DNA of 64,000 nucleotides from Aquimarina sp. Aq78. Its GTDB lineage: Bacteria > Bacteroidota > Bacteroidia > Flavobacteriales > Flavobacteriaceae. The stretch is from the NCBI RefSeq assembly GCF_900299525.1, contig NZ_OMKA01000031.1, positions 124,001 to 188,000 of the forward strand, in the 5' to 3' direction. Under the pieces are notes generated by a model that saw only the letters and a list, made by a program, of their open reading frames with translations, had not been told where the DNA came from and did not search any database. Every line of letters begins with the position of its first letter. Position 1 is the first letter of the stretch. Of the stretch, positions 37,515 through 45,685 are shown piece by piece. The translations under genes were made by a program, and so were the position numbers.

Positions 37515-38856
37515 TAGCATACTAAAATTAGTGTTCTTTCTGTTTTTGATTTCTGGAAATGTAATCAGTCAGCAATTAACAAAGCAGGAAGCTATACGAC
37601 TTACCTTAGAAAATAACTTTGGGATATTAATTGCTACCAATAACATAGCGGTAGCAAAAAACAATAAAGGAGTTCTTAATTCTGGATATCTACCTACGTT
37701 AACTGGTAATGCAGGAGCGAATTATCAATCTGCCAGTAGCACAACATCTTTTGGAGGAGCGATAAACCCCAATACGGGAGAGCCTCGTTCTGATATTGAA
37801 ATTGAAGATGCAGAAACGCAACGGTATAATGCAGGGTTAAATCTTAATTATACGTTATTTGATGGTTTGGGGCGTTTTTATAATTATAAGAGATTAAAAG
37901 AGCAATATAATCTTACAGAATTACAGGCGAGGGAGACTATAGAAACTACGATTTTGCAATTATTCTCTGTATATTATGAAGTAGCCAGGTTGTCTGAAAA
38001 TAAAGAGATTCTCGAAGAAACACTTCGTATTTCGAAAGAACGTATTTTAAGATCTAATTACCAGTTTGAGTACGGTCAGAATACAAAACTTAATGTACTT
38101 AATGCAGAAGTTGATGTTGCTAATGATAGTATTAATTTACTAAATACAAGGCAACAATTAATAAATACAAAAAGAGATCTGAATGTAATTTTGGATAATG
38201 ACTTAACATATGAATTTGAGGTAGATACGATTATAAAATTTATCCCAAAACTGGAGTTAGAGGAGTATCTATCAAAATCGACAGAGAATAACATAACGCT
38301 TTTACAAAATGAAAGTAATATTCGAATTAGCGATTATGATATCAAAGTAAGTAAATCTGGATATTTACCTAGCATAGGATTAACAGGATCATATGGCTGG
38401 AATGAAAATCGAAATCCACCTTCAGCATTCTTTCCTGGTAATGTTTCAGATACCTACACACTAGGGGCGGGAGTAAGTCTTACATGGAACCTCTTTGATG
38501 GGGGCAATACGATCACAAGAGTAAAAAATGCTAAAATAGCGTTGGATAACCAGGAAATTATAAAAAGCCAAATAGAGAAAGAGGTAAAAAGAGATATTGC
38601 CAATGCACTAGGAAATTATGAGAACCGTTTGAATGTATTTGAGATTCAGCAGCAGAATGTAATCACGAATCAAAATAATTTTGAGCGTTCGCAAGAGCGT
38701 TTTAAACTGGGGCAAATTACCTCTATAGAATTCAGGCAAGCGCAGATCAACCTGATTTTGGCAGAAACCAATAAGAATTCGGCAAAATACGATGCTAAAA
38801 TTGCAGAACTTCAGCTATTACAGTTAACAGGACAACTACTTAATATAGAATTTTAA
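37486..38856 (+). CDS. TolC-family outer-membrane efflux protein
   Basis: 456 residues with a signal peptide (LVFFLFLISGNVIS, then QQ). Two long TolC-like helical repeats have the OEP motifs AGLNLNYTLFDGLGRFYNYKRL and GVSLTWNLFDGGNTITRVKNAKIAL. It completes the tripartite exporter. The ATG at 37486 lies inside the pump gene (29-base overlap). A second ATG at 37498 is also possible. Confidence 0.92.
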   Translation: MKSIMNCKSSSILKLVFFLFLISGNVISQQLTKQEAIRLTLENNFGILIATNNIAVAKNNKGVLNSGYLPTLTGNAGANYQSASSTTSFGGAINPNTGEPRSDIEIEDAETQRYNAGLNLNYTLFDGLGRFYNYKRLKEQYNLTELQARETIETTILQLFSVYYEVARLSENKEILEETLRISKERILRSNYQFEYGQNTKLNVLNAEVDVANDSINLLNTRQQLINTKRDLNVILDNDLTYEFEVDTIIKFIPKLELEEYLSKSTENNITLLQNESNIRISDYDIKVSKSGYLPSIGLTGSYGWNENRNPPSAFFPGNVSDTYTLGAGVSLTWNLFDGGNTITRVKNAKIALDNQEIIKSQIEKEVKRDIANALGNYENRLNVFEIQQQNVITNQNNFERSQERFKLGQITSIEFRQAQINLILAETNKNSAKYDAKIAELQLLQLTGQLLNIEF

Positions 38857-38904
38857 CGCGCTACCTTCGAGCTAATGATATAACAAGCAATGTGATACGA
38901 AAAC

Positions 38905-38980
38905 GGATCACTCTGAGCCTGCCGAAGAACTAAGGTTACTTCGAGTAATTTTTTGAAGAAAAATTGTATCGAGAAGTAAT
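38905..38980. repeat. Decayed REP-like intergenic repeat
   Basis: The stretch CTCTGAGCCTGCCGAAG followed by TTACTTCGAG...CGAGAAGTAA resembles the dispersed palindromic elements of Bacteroidota intergenic DNA that contain a CTGAGCCTGTCGAAG core. An internal inverted repeat (TTACTTC with GAAGTAA) remains. It follows the TolC gene; no ORF overlaps it. Confidence 0.5.
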
Positions 38981-39091
38981 TATAGATATAAGTTTTTCTT
39001 GTCTAGTCATTATACTATAGCAGGTATTTTTATCCAAATACTAAGTTATGATCTCTTCTCTAATGCTAAAAAATTAAGAGTTTTTAATATA

Positions 39092-39309
39092 GAGGGGGTA
39101 CTTCATAAGTACCCCCTCCCACTTATAGAAGTAGGGACCCCCTACTTCAAACAGAGGATGGTCCTCTCTCAGAGCTCGGTACCACCTCTCTTTTTACTAG
39201 GCTTGTCTTCTGTTTGAAGTACCTCTCGGGGACTTCAGAGGTGGGTATGTGTTGTATTGCAACAAGATACCCCCACTATAGTAAGTACCCCCCACTTATA
39301 TAAGTACCT
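39092..39309. repeat. GC-rich, multi-hairpin palindromic element of unknown nature
   Basis: At least six hairpins stack in about 215 bp. They are: a perfect 12-bp stem (39092-39103 with 39107-39118); a 9-bp stem (39128-39136 with 39140-39148); a 6-bp stem (39153-39158 with 39162-39167); a 12-bp long-range stem (39144-39155 with 39209-39220) that competes with the two previous ones; a 6-bp stem (39221-39226 with 39237-39242); and a two-part stem (39241-39254 with 39260-39276). The unit AAGTACCCCC...CCCACTTATA occurs near 39107 and again near 39284, and GGGGGTACTT at the left end is its inverse. No coding potential. Could be a MITE-like element, a structured RNA or a dispersed repeat. Confidence 0.7.
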
Positions 39310-39398
39310 TTTTGATGGTTTTATAAGGTTTATTAATAAAAACTGTTAAAATCAAACTCTTGATCACACAAAAGAATAAGAGGTATTATATTTAGTTT

Positions 39399-39581
39399 AT
39401 GTTCGAACACTATTTTCAATGTCCATATTGTTGGGAGGAAATATCAATGCTTCTGGATCCTTCTGTACCGTATCAGGCATATGTTGAAGACTGTGAAGTA
39501 TGTTGTAATCCTATAGAGTTGCATCCACGATTTGAGGATCAGGAATTAGTATCTTTTGAGGTATTGAATCTCGAACAATAA
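39399..39581 (+). CDS. CPXCG-type cysteine-rich small protein
   Basis: 60 residues. Two cysteine knuckles, CPYC at residues 8-11 and CEVCC at 32-36, are joined by an acidic linker (LLDPSVPYQAYVEDCEVC) and followed by NPIELHP. This matches the small 'CPXCG motif-containing' family, probably a one-zinc ribbon. Function unknown. Short but well conserved in pattern, so I consider it real. Confidence 0.8.
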   Translation: MFEHYFQCPYCWEEISMLLDPSVPYQAYVEDCEVCCNPIELHPRFEDQELVSFEVLNLEQ

Positions 39582-39642
39582 CGATAAATAGCTTACTTCA
39601 AGGCGGTTATAATATTTTTACTTTTTTTTAATAAAAATAGTG

Positions 39643-39672
39643 TTGTTTAAATTAAAAATGGTTGTATATTTG
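39643..39672 (+). promoter_or_regulatory. Promoter of the initiator tRNA gene
   Basis: TTG at 39643-39645, 19 bases, TATATTTG at 39665-39672: a textbook Bacteroidota promoter, 99 bases before the mature tRNA. Confidence 0.8.
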
Positions 39673-39771
39673 CACTCCGATTGCAACAAAGGATTTTAAA
39701 GATCTAAGTAGTCGAGAGTTCTTTATAAAATGACATTTACAAATCAGATTTCTGATTTACATAATATACAT

Positions 39772-39844
39772 CGCGGGATAGAGCAGTAGGCAGCTCGTCG
39801 GGCTCATAACCCGAAGGTCACAGGTTCGAGTCCTGTTCCCGCTA
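39772..39844 (+). tRNA. Initiator tRNA-Met (anticodon CAT)
   Basis: A 73-base cloverleaf. The acceptor 5' strand CGCGGGA pairs with TCCCGCT except at position 1:72 (C opposite T), the unpaired end typical of initiator tRNA. The anticodon stem has three G-C pairs (GGG/CCC) around CAT at 39805-39807, the second initiator hallmark. T-arm GGTTCGAGTCC. CCA is not encoded. A terminator follows directly. Confidence 0.95.
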
Positions 39845-39852
39845 CGAAGAAA

Positions 39853-39881
39853 AAGCTTCACAGAAATGTGAGGCTTTTTTT
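39853..39881 (+). terminator. tRNA terminator
   Basis: AAGCTTCACA pairs with TGTGAGGCTT over a GAAA tetraloop, followed by a T-run. Bases 39856-39896 recur at 54741-54781. Confidence 0.85.
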
Positions 39882-39896
39882 ATTGGCAACATTTTA
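39856..39896 (+). repeat. Left copy of a 41-bp direct repeat at the tRNA-fMet terminator
   Basis: The 41 bases that include most of the tRNA terminator plus TTGGCAACATTTTA are repeated at 54741-54781 with a single difference (A versus G after the T-run). tRNA 3' flanks are favoured integration sites. No integrase gene lies between the copies, so an attachment-site reading is inference. Confidence 0.6.
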
Positions 39897-40040
39897 GGTA
39901 GAGTACCCAAGGGAGCTAAATACAAGTATACTATATATTGGATCTTTTATCTATGTTACATCTAGAAAATTCTATACTGCTATTTCACGGTGTTATAGGG
40001 AAAGTTTGAAATCGAAGGATGTATTAACCAATGAAAAAGA

Positions 40041-40703
40041 TTACTCATTATTTTTTTTAATAATTCCCAAAAACTCATTTCGTAGAGAAGGTTCTGTAAA
40101 TTGACCTCCATACTCAATCGTAGTGGTAAAACTACTTTTATCTTTAATTCCTCTGGAGGAAACACATAAGTGTTTAGCATTTACTACGACAATAACATCC
40201 TTGGTTTCTAAAGTTTGTTGTAAGTCTTTTAGGATTTGCAGGCATAATCTTTCTTGAACTTGAGGGCGATGTGAATAATAATCGACTAGCCTGTTAATTT
40301 TTGACAATCCTATTACCTTGTTTTTTGGAATATACCCTACATGTGCAGTACCAACTATTGGCAAAAAATGATGCTCACAGGAAGAATCAATAGTAATATT
40401 ATGTTCTACTAACATTTTTTGATACCCATACTTATTATCAAAAGTTGAAATTTTTGGGCGATTTTTAGGGCTTAAACCATAAAAAAGTTCTTTTACATAC
40501 ATCTTGGCTACTCTGTACGGAGTTCCTGAAAGACTATCATCTGTTAAATCGAGTCCCAACTCTTTCATTATTTCAGAGAAGTGATGTTGAATGTTTTTGA
40601 TTTTTTCATTATCCGATTTTTCAAAGGCATCCTCTCGCAAAGGAGTTTCTATAGTATTAGAAATATGTGCGTCTCCTATCAATTCTATTTTCTTTCTATT
40701 CAT
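40041..40703 (-). CDS. folE: GTP cyclohydrolase I (type IA)
   Basis: Makes dihydroneopterin triphosphate from GTP, the entry to folate/pterin synthesis. 220 residues. The zinc ligands Cys109 and His112 (SSCEHHF) and Cys180 (KHLCVSSRG) are intact, with RPQVQERL. The position beside a MerC-domain gene behind a likely metal-responsive promoter suggests a metal-regulated copy. A second housekeeping folE elsewhere would support that. It follows the MerC-domain gene by 10 bases. Confidence 0.93.
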   Translation of the reverse strand: MNRKKIELIGDAHISNTIETPLREDAFEKSDNEKIKNIQHHFSEIMKELGLDLTDDSLSGTPYRVAKMYVKELFYGLSPKNRPKISTFDNKYGYQKMLVEHNITIDSSCEHHFLPIVGTAHVGYIPKNKVIGLSKINRLVDYYSHRPQVQERLCLQILKDLQQTLETKDVIVVVNAKHLCVSSRGIKDKSSFTTTIEYGGQFTEPSLRNEFLGIIKKNNE

Positions 40704-40713
40704 TTTACTGGTA

Positions 40714-41118
40714 CTAATTGGTTTTACAGCATTTTTGTTTGCATTGACAGTATTTTAGATTGTAGAAATGTAAAACCACTAATAATAGAGATGCTACAAA
40801 AATGAGCGCTTCTGGTAAATAAATTAAGGGAAATTTTTCATTTAGAACAATACCGAATAACAGTAGCCAACTTATCCAAAAAGCATATTTCATTTTGGGT
40901 TTTGAAGTGGTTTTAACAGATCTATGGACCGCTATAAAAGAAAATCCTAAAAAAATAATGTCTAAAGACTTCCACCAAGTGGGATGTACATCTTGTAGCA
41001 GCACCGAACCAGTATGAGCGATAAAAAGAAATGGAGTGATTAAGCAATGTGCCAAACATAAGCTACTTGCTACAATTCCTATAGTATCTGAGTTATTACG
41101 TATGTGAGATATGTTCAA
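40714..41118 (-). CDS. MerC-domain membrane protein
   Basis: 134 residues with about four helices. CLAHC (Cys21, Cys25) at the end of the first helix, followed by LITPFLF, is the MerC-type metal-binding motif. The C-terminus is Cys-rich (KYCQCKQKCCKTN). MerC domains move mercury in mer operons. In Bacteroidota, isolated members often lie next to metal-uptake genes, so a role in zinc or other metal handling is likelier here. Transcribed with folE from the divergent promoter. Confidence 0.85.
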   Translation of the reverse strand: MNISHIRNNSDTIGIVASSLCLAHCLITPFLFIAHTGSVLLQDVHPTWWKSLDIIFLGFSFIAVHRSVKTTSKPKMKYAFWISWLLLFGIVLNEKFPLIYLPEALIFVASLLLVVLHFYNLKYCQCKQKCCKTN

Positions 41119-41144
41119 AAGAAAATGTATTTATTTATGTTAGG

Positions 41145-41205
41145 CAAAGATAGTATTATTTTGTAAATGCAACTTTGTTGCTTTAGTAATATTTACTTAT
41201 TTTTG
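41145..41205. promoter_or_regulatory. Divergent promoter pair sharing one palindromic operator
   Basis: The palindrome GCAAC-TTT-GTTGC (41169-41181) contains both -33 elements. Plus strand: TTG 41178-41180, 17 bases, TATTTTTG 41198-41205 (ABC operon). Minus strand: TTG 41172-41170, 17 bases, TATCTTTG 41152-41145 (merC-folE). Flanking bases extend the symmetry (TAAA...TTTA). One repressor bound here would block both promoters. Zur or another Fur-family protein is my inference from gene content. Confidence 0.72.
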
Positions 41206-41218
41206 GAAAAATCATTTT

Positions 41219-41851
41219 ATGATACGAACCAAATCTCTTCAGTTTGCCTATAGCGATACAAAAAATCGTACTTTTTGTTTTCCAGATATTGATTTGCCTG
41301 CGAAAGAAGATATATTGATTTTAGGACCTTCAGGTGTTGGTAAAACGACATTATTACATCTTTTGGCAGGTCTTTTACCTCCTAAAGAAGGAGATGTTTT
41401 TATTGCCAATACTTGTTTAAATAAACTTACGCGAAAGCAATTAGACTGTTTCATAGGACAAAATATTGGGCTAATTTTTCAACGCGCTTATTTTATCAAA
41501 TCTTTATCCTTACTTGAGAATTTAACACTACGTGAGCGACTTTCCAAAAAGAAAAGTGATCGTTATCGAAGAGAAGAATTAATCACGCAGTTAGGACTCT
41601 CAGATCTTCAAAGCAAAAGAGTGTATCAATTAAGTGAAGGACAACAACAGCGACTCTCGATTGCCTTAGGGGTTATACATAAACCTAAAGTTATATTAGC
41701 AGATGAACCTACATCTAACCTGGATGATACGAATTGTGAAAAAGTTATTTCTCTACTGAAAAAAGAAGCTCAAATCTGTAAAAGTAATTTAGTGATCATA
41801 ACTCATGATAAAAGAGTGAAATCACATTTTGATAATCATATAATTTTATAA
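41219..41851 (+). CDS. LolD-like ABC transporter ATP-binding protein
   Basis: 210 residues. Walker A GPSGVGKTT, signature QLSEGQQQRLSIALG, Walker B VILADEPTSNLDD. It belongs to the MacB/LolD ATPase group that pairs with a four-helix FtsX-type permease, which is the next gene (2 bases away). The very short leader (about 7 bases from the expected transcription start to ATG) follows from the promoter at 41178-41205. Confidence 0.9.
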   Translation: MIRTKSLQFAYSDTKNRTFCFPDIDLPAKEDILILGPSGVGKTTLLHLLAGLLPPKEGDVFIANTCLNKLTRKQLDCFIGQNIGLIFQRAYFIKSLSLLENLTLRERLSKKKSDRYRREELITQLGLSDLQSKRVYQLSEGQQQRLSIALGVIHKPKVILADEPTSNLDDTNCEKVISLLKKEAQICKSNLVIITHDKRVKSHFDNHIIL

Positions 41852-41853
41852 AA

Positions 41854-43050
41854 TTGTTATACCTGGCTTACAAAAATCTGATTTCTAAACCTTTGAATAC
41901 TATTTTGAGTATTTTGCTATTGTTGTTAAGTATTTCGCTAGCAACTTTTGTTTTGCAAGTAAGAAATCAACTTAACCAACATTTAGAAAATAATACTAAA
42001 CCATTTGATATGGTTATTGGTGCTAAAGGAAGTCCGCTACAACTTGTGTTGTCTTCTGTTTTACACATTGATGACCCTACTGGTAATATACCATTAGACG
42101 AAGCCTTAAAAATTGCTAGAAATCCTATGGTTAAAGAAATGATACCTGTTTCTTATGGAGATAATTATAGAGGATATAGAGTTTTAGGTACGTCAAATGA
42201 GTATTTGGCTAAGTATGATGCAACTTTGCAAGAAGGGAGGTTATATGAAAACCCTTTTGAGGTAGTTATTGGAAATGATGTAGCAGAAAAAATTAATCTA
42301 CAAATAGGAGATACTTTTACCAGTGCCCATGGTTTAGCCGAAAATGGATTAGAAACTCATGATGAGAAACCTTTTATCGTTACTGGAGTATTAAAACCAA
42401 CAGGAGCGATTATTGATCACCTTATCATTACTAATTTGCAAAGTATTTGGGAAGTACATGAACATAACGATGAACACAATCATCATGAAGAAGAGCACGA
42501 AGAACCAAGAGAAATAACCTCTTTACTAGTTAAATTTAGAAATCCTTTTGGGGCTTTGCAAATGTCTAGATTTATTAATGAAAAAACAACAATGCAAGCG
42601 GCACTCCCCAAATTTGAAATCGAGCGATTAATGAGGTTTTTAGGAATTGGATTTCGTACAATTAATGGTATTGCTATTGCAATACTGCTGGTAGCTGGCC
42701 TTAGTATATTTATTAACTTAATAAAAACGGTAAGAGAAAGAAAACAAGAGTTGGCCTTGTTACGTACCTATGGGGCCAACACTTTTCAGTTGATAAAATT
42801 GGTCTTTCTGGAAGCACTTTTTTTATCCCTATTAGGATCCATTTTAGGGTGGTTTTTAGGGAGAATAAGTATCTGGTTTTTTTCAGTTTTTACAGAAAAT
42901 ATATATGGATACCATTTTGTATTTAGCTTTCCTACCAATAAAGAACTACTCATATTAATACTAGTGATTCTAACCACCTTCCTGGCAGCAATTCTGGCCT
43001 CATTACCTTTATTTAAATTAAATGTTTCTAAAACAATATCTGATGCATAA
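41854..43050 (+). CDS. FtsX/MacB-type ABC permease with histidine-rich loop
   Basis: 398 residues starting at TTG (no ATG fits the conserved start LYLAYKNLISKPLNT). Helices lie at about 13-33, 270-295, 320-345 and 360-390, with a MacB-like periplasmic domain between. A metal-binding-looking stretch (HEHNDEHNHHEEEHEEPRE, about residues 200-218) sits in that domain. The layout recalls the Vibrio zinc-regulated Zrg transporter genes, so zinc handling is plausible, not proven. Confidence 0.85.
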   Translation: MLYLAYKNLISKPLNTILSILLLLLSISLATFVLQVRNQLNQHLENNTKPFDMVIGAKGSPLQLVLSSVLHIDDPTGNIPLDEALKIARNPMVKEMIPVSYGDNYRGYRVLGTSNEYLAKYDATLQEGRLYENPFEVVIGNDVAEKINLQIGDTFTSAHGLAENGLETHDEKPFIVTGVLKPTGAIIDHLIITNLQSIWEVHEHNDEHNHHEEEHEEPREITSLLVKFRNPFGALQMSRFINEKTTMQAALPKFEIERLMRFLGIGFRTINGIAIAILLVAGLSIFINLIKTVRERKQELALLRTYGANTFQLIKLVFLEALFLSLLGSILGWFLGRISIWFFSVFTENIYGYHFVFSFPTNKELLILILVILTTFLAAILASLPLFKLNVSKTISDA

Positions 43051-43486
43051 AATAGTCTTTCTAATCCTGTTTTTTACAGTAACTAAATTCAATCTATTTT
43101 CTCAAGAAAAATTAACTTGGCGCGATTTGGCCGATGTAAAATTTTATAATGTTTACAGTGCAAAGTATGATGATATCTTTCTAAAACCAAGATTCGGGCC
43201 TATTATAAAGTCATACCAAGGTGCTCAAATTCAAATTAAGGGTTACTTTTTAGATTTTTCTATTGAAGAAGATGAATTTTATTTGATTTCTAAAAACCCT
43301 AAGTCTTCCTGTTTTTTTTGTGGTGCAGCAGGTCCAGAAAGTATTGTTGAAGTTGTTTTTAAACAAAAACCAAAGTATAAAACAGATCAAATTGTAGAGG
43401 TTACTGGTATTCTTGAACTTAATACAGATGATGTAGATCACTGTAATTATATATTGAAAGAGGCGACGGGTAGGTTGATAAATTAA
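43043..43486 (+). CDS. Secreted conserved protein with CxxC, partner of the ABC transporter
   Basis: About 147 residues from the ATG at 43043 (an ATG at 43022 adds seven residues). A signal peptide (IVFLILFFTVTKFNLFS) precedes a compact beta-rich domain containing GAQIQIKGYFLD and a CFFCGAAGPES motif. The overlap with the permease stop implies translational coupling. It resembles the DUF3299-type periplasmic partners of zinc-linked ABC transporters; identity uncertain. Confidence 0.7.
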   Translation: MHKIVFLILFFTVTKFNLFSQEKLTWRDLADVKFYNVYSAKYDDIFLKPRFGPIIKSYQGAQIQIKGYFLDFSIEEDEFYLISKNPKSSCFFCGAAGPESIVEVVFKQKPKYKTDQIVEVTGILELNTDDVDHCNYILKEATGRLIN

Positions 43487-43510
43487 AAAAAATAGTAACT
43501 TAAGTAAATG

Positions 43511-43556
43511 GTCTAAACCAATCTCTTGTAGTGTTTACAGTCTTGGTTTTTTAGAC
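43511..43556. terminator. Convergent hairpin terminator
   Basis: GTCTAAACCAA (43511-43521) pairs imperfectly with TTGGTTTTTTAGAC (43543-43556), between two convergent gene ends. Confidence 0.45.
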
Positions 43557-43583
43557 TTGGTTAAGTCTTTCCTGTCAAAATTA

Positions 43584-44666
43584 TTATTTAAGCCATGTCA
43601 TTAATTTATTCAAGAAAACATCCGGAGGCATATAAAAATTACTCTTAAAAATGATAGATGTTGAAGTAATGGTCTGCTCATTATCTGTAGTTGGTAAACC
43701 CCTGATACAACTATAACTGTGTGAAAATTGTGATGCCAACCAATAGTAAACGGCTTTATAAAAGTTTCCTGGAAATAATTCAAGTATTTTAACATGCTTA
43801 TTTTTGCAATATATCATATTCATCAACCCAGCACCATGTAATCCGATAATATGAGTAGCATTGGTAAATAACTTAACTTGTTCTGCAATGGTAAAGTTCT
43901 GAGCGTCGATTATTTTAAAATTATTGTTTTGAGCAATGCTTTCAATTTCTAAGGAATTTACTAAACCTCTTCCGTAGACTCCTCGGCGGGTAATAAATAT
44001 TTTATCAGGAGAAGCAACAGTGTTTTCTTCGTAAGACAATTCATCAAGCAATGGGCGAAAATTTTCATGTTTGCAGGTTATATTTTGAACAAAATAAGTA
44101 GCATCTTCAATTTCATAATATTCATTTTTAGCCTGAAATGTCCAATTACGATTGAAGAATTTTGGGCATAACATGTTAAATTGCTGAAAGAAAATACTTG
44201 ATCTTAATTCTTCAGATACAATAACAGGAATGTCTCGTGATACGTTTAAACGATCAAGTAGTGCTAATCGTCCAACAAAATCATTTAGAAAATGAAAATA
44301 GTTCGTGTAATTTTCTGATAACAAAACAGCCTTGTTTAGCTGTACTCTCTTTTGCCGAAAATAATGAGTTTTTGTAATAGTTGGTTTGAACTGGTTAAGC
44401 ACAAATTGAGCATAAGGGTAAGATTCTGCAATCAACCGAAAATTTTCTGAAAGAGCCCACCCAAAAGTAGGCTCTATAATGCATTTTTCTGTATAAACAT
44501 ATAGAAATTCCTGTTGTTCAACACTAGCCTCTTTTATCATTTGGGTGTTAATTACCGATTCAAATTGATCATATTTCAAATCATCAAACGGCTTGGTTAA
44601 CACTTGATGTTGTATGTATTTAGACATAACACGCTTAGGTAGAAATTCAAGGGTTGGATTTTCCAT
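43584..44666 (-). CDS. Glycosyltransferase family 61 (DUF563)
   Basis: 360 residues, no signal peptide or membrane helix. The GT61 hallmark THIIGLHGAGLMNMIYC lies near residue 280, preceded by VYGRGLVNSLEIESIAQ-type sequence. Such enzymes transfer xylose or GlcNAc in eukaryotes and act in bacterial surface-glycan assembly. No other glycan gene is adjacent, so it is an isolated copy. Confidence 0.8.
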   Translation of the reverse strand: MENPTLEFLPKRVMSKYIQHQVLTKPFDDLKYDQFESVINTQMIKEASVEQQEFLYVYTEKCIIEPTFGWALSENFRLIAESYPYAQFVLNQFKPTITKTHYFRQKRVQLNKAVLLSENYTNYFHFLNDFVGRLALLDRLNVSRDIPVIVSEELRSSIFFQQFNMLCPKFFNRNWTFQAKNEYYEIEDATYFVQNITCKHENFRPLLDELSYEENTVASPDKIFITRRGVYGRGLVNSLEIESIAQNNNFKIIDAQNFTIAEQVKLFTNATHIIGLHGAGLMNMIYCKNKHVKILELFPGNFYKAVYYWLASQFSHSYSCIRGLPTTDNEQTITSTSIIFKSNFYMPPDVFLNKLMTWLK

Positions 44667-44854
44667 GTGATTATTTAATTACATTGTTTCACTTTTTGGT
44701 AACTGTAAAAAAATAAATGATAACGTTTTTCATTACCATTAAAAGTCTCGACGTTTAAGAAACGTAAATAGGTCTTTATTCAAATGCGATAATTTTGCAT
44801 TTCTAAACTAGGAATATCAATGATTTACCCATTCTCCAACAGGTAGCCGTGTTA

Positions 44855-45673
44855 TTATTCTTTTAATAGCACAGTACGAGTAACTTCATTGAAAGGACCA
44901 GGAATCAGTGCTCCGGTTTCATCCAACAATTCTAATTGAATACTAACTTCTCCCATTGGAAGCCCTTTGATAATCTGTGGGGCCCATTCTGTAATGATAA
45001 ATTCTTGACCATTAATAGTAGCACGAACTTTATGCCCATCTTCAGAAAGAGTGGTGTTCAACACAAAAAAATCAAGTAATAAATTCTCAGCATCCTTACC
45101 GCTATATTCTCCCTTAGGACGACTGTAGATAAGGGTTGGAGCTTTCATATCTAACCCTAGAGAATCTTGGGGATTGGTACCAACCATAAGTTTTCTAACC
45201 ACCACCGAGTTTGTATTTTTAACCGATTCATGGTACGAACGGCTTAAAAAAGCAACCAAATGATGCACACCATCGGGGATTTCTTTTTTAAAACGCGGTT
45301 CGTAATGCGCTGAGTAGGGCTGATTATCCAAAATAAAATGAATATGTTGTCCTTTGCCCGAATTTGCCAACTTTAGAGAATTTGGCCCCTGGGTTTGAGC
45401 ACCTAATTCATAATTCTCTAAATTAAACGCAAAATCCATATCACCTCCCTGAGAGATTTTTACGGTTTCGGGTAAACCCAAAGTAAGCGTAGCATCTTTG
45501 TAGACCGGAGAGTTTTCTAATTTTTCTATGGTGATCGATTGTTGAATTTCTATAGACTCTTCAACAGATGGGTTTGCAATTTCTTCTTCTGTAACATTTT
45601 TCTTTTGTTGTTTACACCCTATTAATGTAATAGATAAGGATAGGATTAGGGTTGTTAAATAGTAAGTTTTCAT
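44855..45673 (-). CDS. Lipoprotein with His-containing DUF4399-like domain
   Basis: 272 residues with a lipobox ending LIGC (residue 20). An acidic/Gln linker is followed by a beta-sandwich-like region with SGKGQHIHFILDNQPYSAHYEPRF and GVHHLVAFLSRSYHESVK. The His spacing resembles small metal-binding secreted domains (DUF4399-like). It starts 12 bases after the next upstream lipoprotein gene, in a same-strand run with the alkaline phosphatase. Function unknown. Confidence 0.65.
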   Translation of the reverse strand: MKTYYLTTLILSLSITLIGCKQQKKNVTEEEIANPSVEESIEIQQSITIEKLENSPVYKDATLTLGLPETVKISQGGDMDFAFNLENYELGAQTQGPNSLKLANSGKGQHIHFILDNQPYSAHYEPRFKKEIPDGVHHLVAFLSRSYHESVKNTNSVVVRKLMVGTNPQDSLGLDMKAPTLIYSRPKGEYSGKDAENLLLDFFVLNTTLSEDGHKVRATINGQEFIITEWAPQIIKGLPMGEVSIQLELLDETGALIPGPFNEVTRTVLLKE

Positions 45674-45685
45674 TTTTATCTGATT

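Noticed and set aside
39092..39309. Retron or CRISPR-like array
   Set aside because: No reverse transcriptase, cas gene or regularly spaced identical repeats; the hairpins differ in sequence and spacing.
44790..44797. TAATTTTG box on the plus strand
   Set aside because: No plus-strand gene follows and no -33 element precedes it; likely chance in AT-rich DNA.
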